DNA of 64,000 nt from Cruorifilaria tuberocauda. Taxonomy: Eukaryota > Nematoda > Chromadorea > Rhabditida > Onchocercidae. Shown here piece by piece: positions 63,701-64,000 of the stretch. The stretch is taken from contig JABVXU010000132.1 in NCBI GenBank assembly GCA_013365365.1, positions 1 to 64,000 of the forward strand. The letters run 5' to 3'. Position 1 is the first letter of the stretch; every line of letters begins with the position of its first letter. A model generated the notes under the pieces. It ran no database searches. It saw nothing but the letters and a program-made list of their open reading frames with translations, and was not told where the DNA came from. The position numbers were made by a program, and so were the translations under genes.

Positions 63701-63788
63701 ACAAAAACCTATTTACCTCTCTAAAGTCATGTTGGGAAAAACCGCCAGCTTGAACAATTTTTTGCACTCGTTCAGACTTAAGAAAAAC
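51716..63788 (-). CDS. unc-31: UNC-31 / CAPS (calcium-dependent secretion activator), 5' end outside window
   Basis: Primes dense-core vesicle exocytosis. Exons: 63788-63717, 63534-63389, 63202-63073, 62923-~62842, 62591-62425, 61598-61563, 60977-60878, 60542-60421, 60098-59987, 59541-59335, 59152-59050, 58664-58561, 57234-57016, 56874-56687, 56123-56022, 55911-55848, 55758-55635, 55543-55505, 55179-55049, 54955-54799, 54278-54137, 53992-53833, 53746-53615, 53307-53233, 52958-52875, 52787-52686, 52585-52457, 52214-52110, 51961-51716. About 1,193 residues. Order: N-terminal helical part ([31 protein letters not shown]), C2 domain ([13 protein letters not shown] to FEDKELGK), PH domain ([20 protein letters not shown] to [11 protein letters not shown]), then the MUN/MHD region ([99 protein letters not shown]) and the C-terminus ([17 protein letters not shown] to [11 protein letters not shown]). 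Compared with vertebrate CAPS1, the Pro/Asn/Leu-rich linker before SEDxxWKLDALQ is absent. Phase fails only at 62842/62591. Confidence 0.96.
55759..55847 (-). other. Probable GC-AG intron in unc-31
   Basis: The upstream exon must end ...SLLER (AGG) and the next begins VLMKD (GTC CTA ATG) after tttgtgtag. The base pair after AGG is GC (gctagt). Every GT nearby is in the wrong phase for the only acceptor. Intron length 89 bp. Confidence 0.5.
60844..60890 (-). repeat. 27-bp tandem duplication across an unc-31 splice donor
   Basis: Two near-identical copies of TTCAATATAGAG|gtaaat lie 27 bp apart on the minus strand, each a complete donor (exon ends 60878 or 60851). The sequence between has no stop, so using the distal donor would insert nine residues, VNFYDFNIE, at the start of the C2 domain. 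A third, partial copy (gaggcaaatttttacg) follows. Confidence 0.8.
61563..61598 (-). other. 36-nt microexon of unc-31
   Basis: Flanked by ttttag and gtttgt and by introns of about 830 and 585 bp. Its phase (1+33+2) fits both neighbours and it encodes [11 protein letters not shown] plus split codons, in the variable Ser/Arg-rich linker before the C2 domain. Its length is a multiple of three, so skipping it keeps the frame. Confidence 0.75.
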
Positions 63789-64000
63789 CTGCAAAAACTG
63801 ATTTGTTGCTTTTTCACTTTACATTTTAAGTTTTCTTCTTTCATTGTATTTTACCTTTTTCTTCTTTTTCATTTGTATATACAACTTACATCTATTGAAT
63901 GCAGAAAATAATGACTAAACAATTTAGAAAAAGACTGAAAATAGTCTACAGAGCGAAATATCTCCCAAACCTCGAAATACGATTCGATTGCTTTTGTAAA

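Noticed and set aside
1..64000. tRNA genes, CRISPR arrays, bacterial operon features and intact transposons
   Set aside because: No tRNA A/B-box cloverleaf, no regularly spaced repeats and no transposase or reverse-transcriptase motifs were seen by eye. A tRNAscan or RepeatMasker run could still find diverged copies.

Overview
The window is eukaryotic nuclear DNA from a nematode. It is AT-rich, and genes are split into many small exons by GT...(T)TTCAG introns of mostly 50-400 bp. Several first exons begin a few bases after an intron-like acceptor, as in spliced-leader trans-splicing. The gene set fits an animal: a cadherin, sphingomyelin synthase, a ZC3H4-type zinc-finger protein and CAPS/UNC-31. 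Base composition and intron size would suit a clade III parasitic (filarial-type) nematode, but that is inference. I joined exons by splice signals, reading phase and family homology. In four of the five recognised or well-modelled genes the exon lengths close in frame. In unc-31 one junction does not.

Layout. About 358-7083 (-): secreted or membrane cadherin, about 21 exons. 7.1-15.2 kb: gene-free AT-rich DNA. 15560-22613 (+): a nine-exon gene for a 728-aa, mostly disordered protein with an N-myristoylation-type start, family not recognised. 25054-27053 (-): sphingomyelin synthase, all core motifs present, N-terminal exon(s) unresolved. 27.6-35.0 kb: gene-poor, with one perfect 16-bp hairpin. 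34982-39838 (-): complete 13-exon ZC3H4/Su(sable)-like gene, 808 aa. 39.9-46.7 kb: gene-poor, rich in CA/GT microsatellites. 46764 to about 49.5 kb (+): small predicted membrane protein, 3' structure uncertain, beside a 62-bp duplicated coding-like segment. 51716 to beyond 64000 (-): unc-31/CAPS, 29 exons seen, 5' end outside the window.

The genes form no common pathway and no operon. Spacing is wide and strands mixed: cadherin and the 15.5-kb gene are divergent, as are ZC3H4 and the 46.7-kb gene. The 15.5-kb gene is tail-to-tail with sphingomyelin synthase, and the 46.7-kb gene with unc-31. UNC-31 acts in dense-core vesicle release, sphingomyelin synthase makes membrane lipid, and ZC3H4 acts in nuclear transcription termination.

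I found no undescribed multigene system. The most unusual signals concern splicing: two introns where the 5' splice site itself lies in a short tandem duplication (unc-31 C2 domain, 27-bp unit, in frame; cadherin, four donor copies with the last in frame), two GC-AG introns, and one unc-31 junction no canonical splice pair satisfies. Also notable are a cadherin that seems to end without a transmembrane helix, and a duplicated segment whose differences are mostly synonymous.
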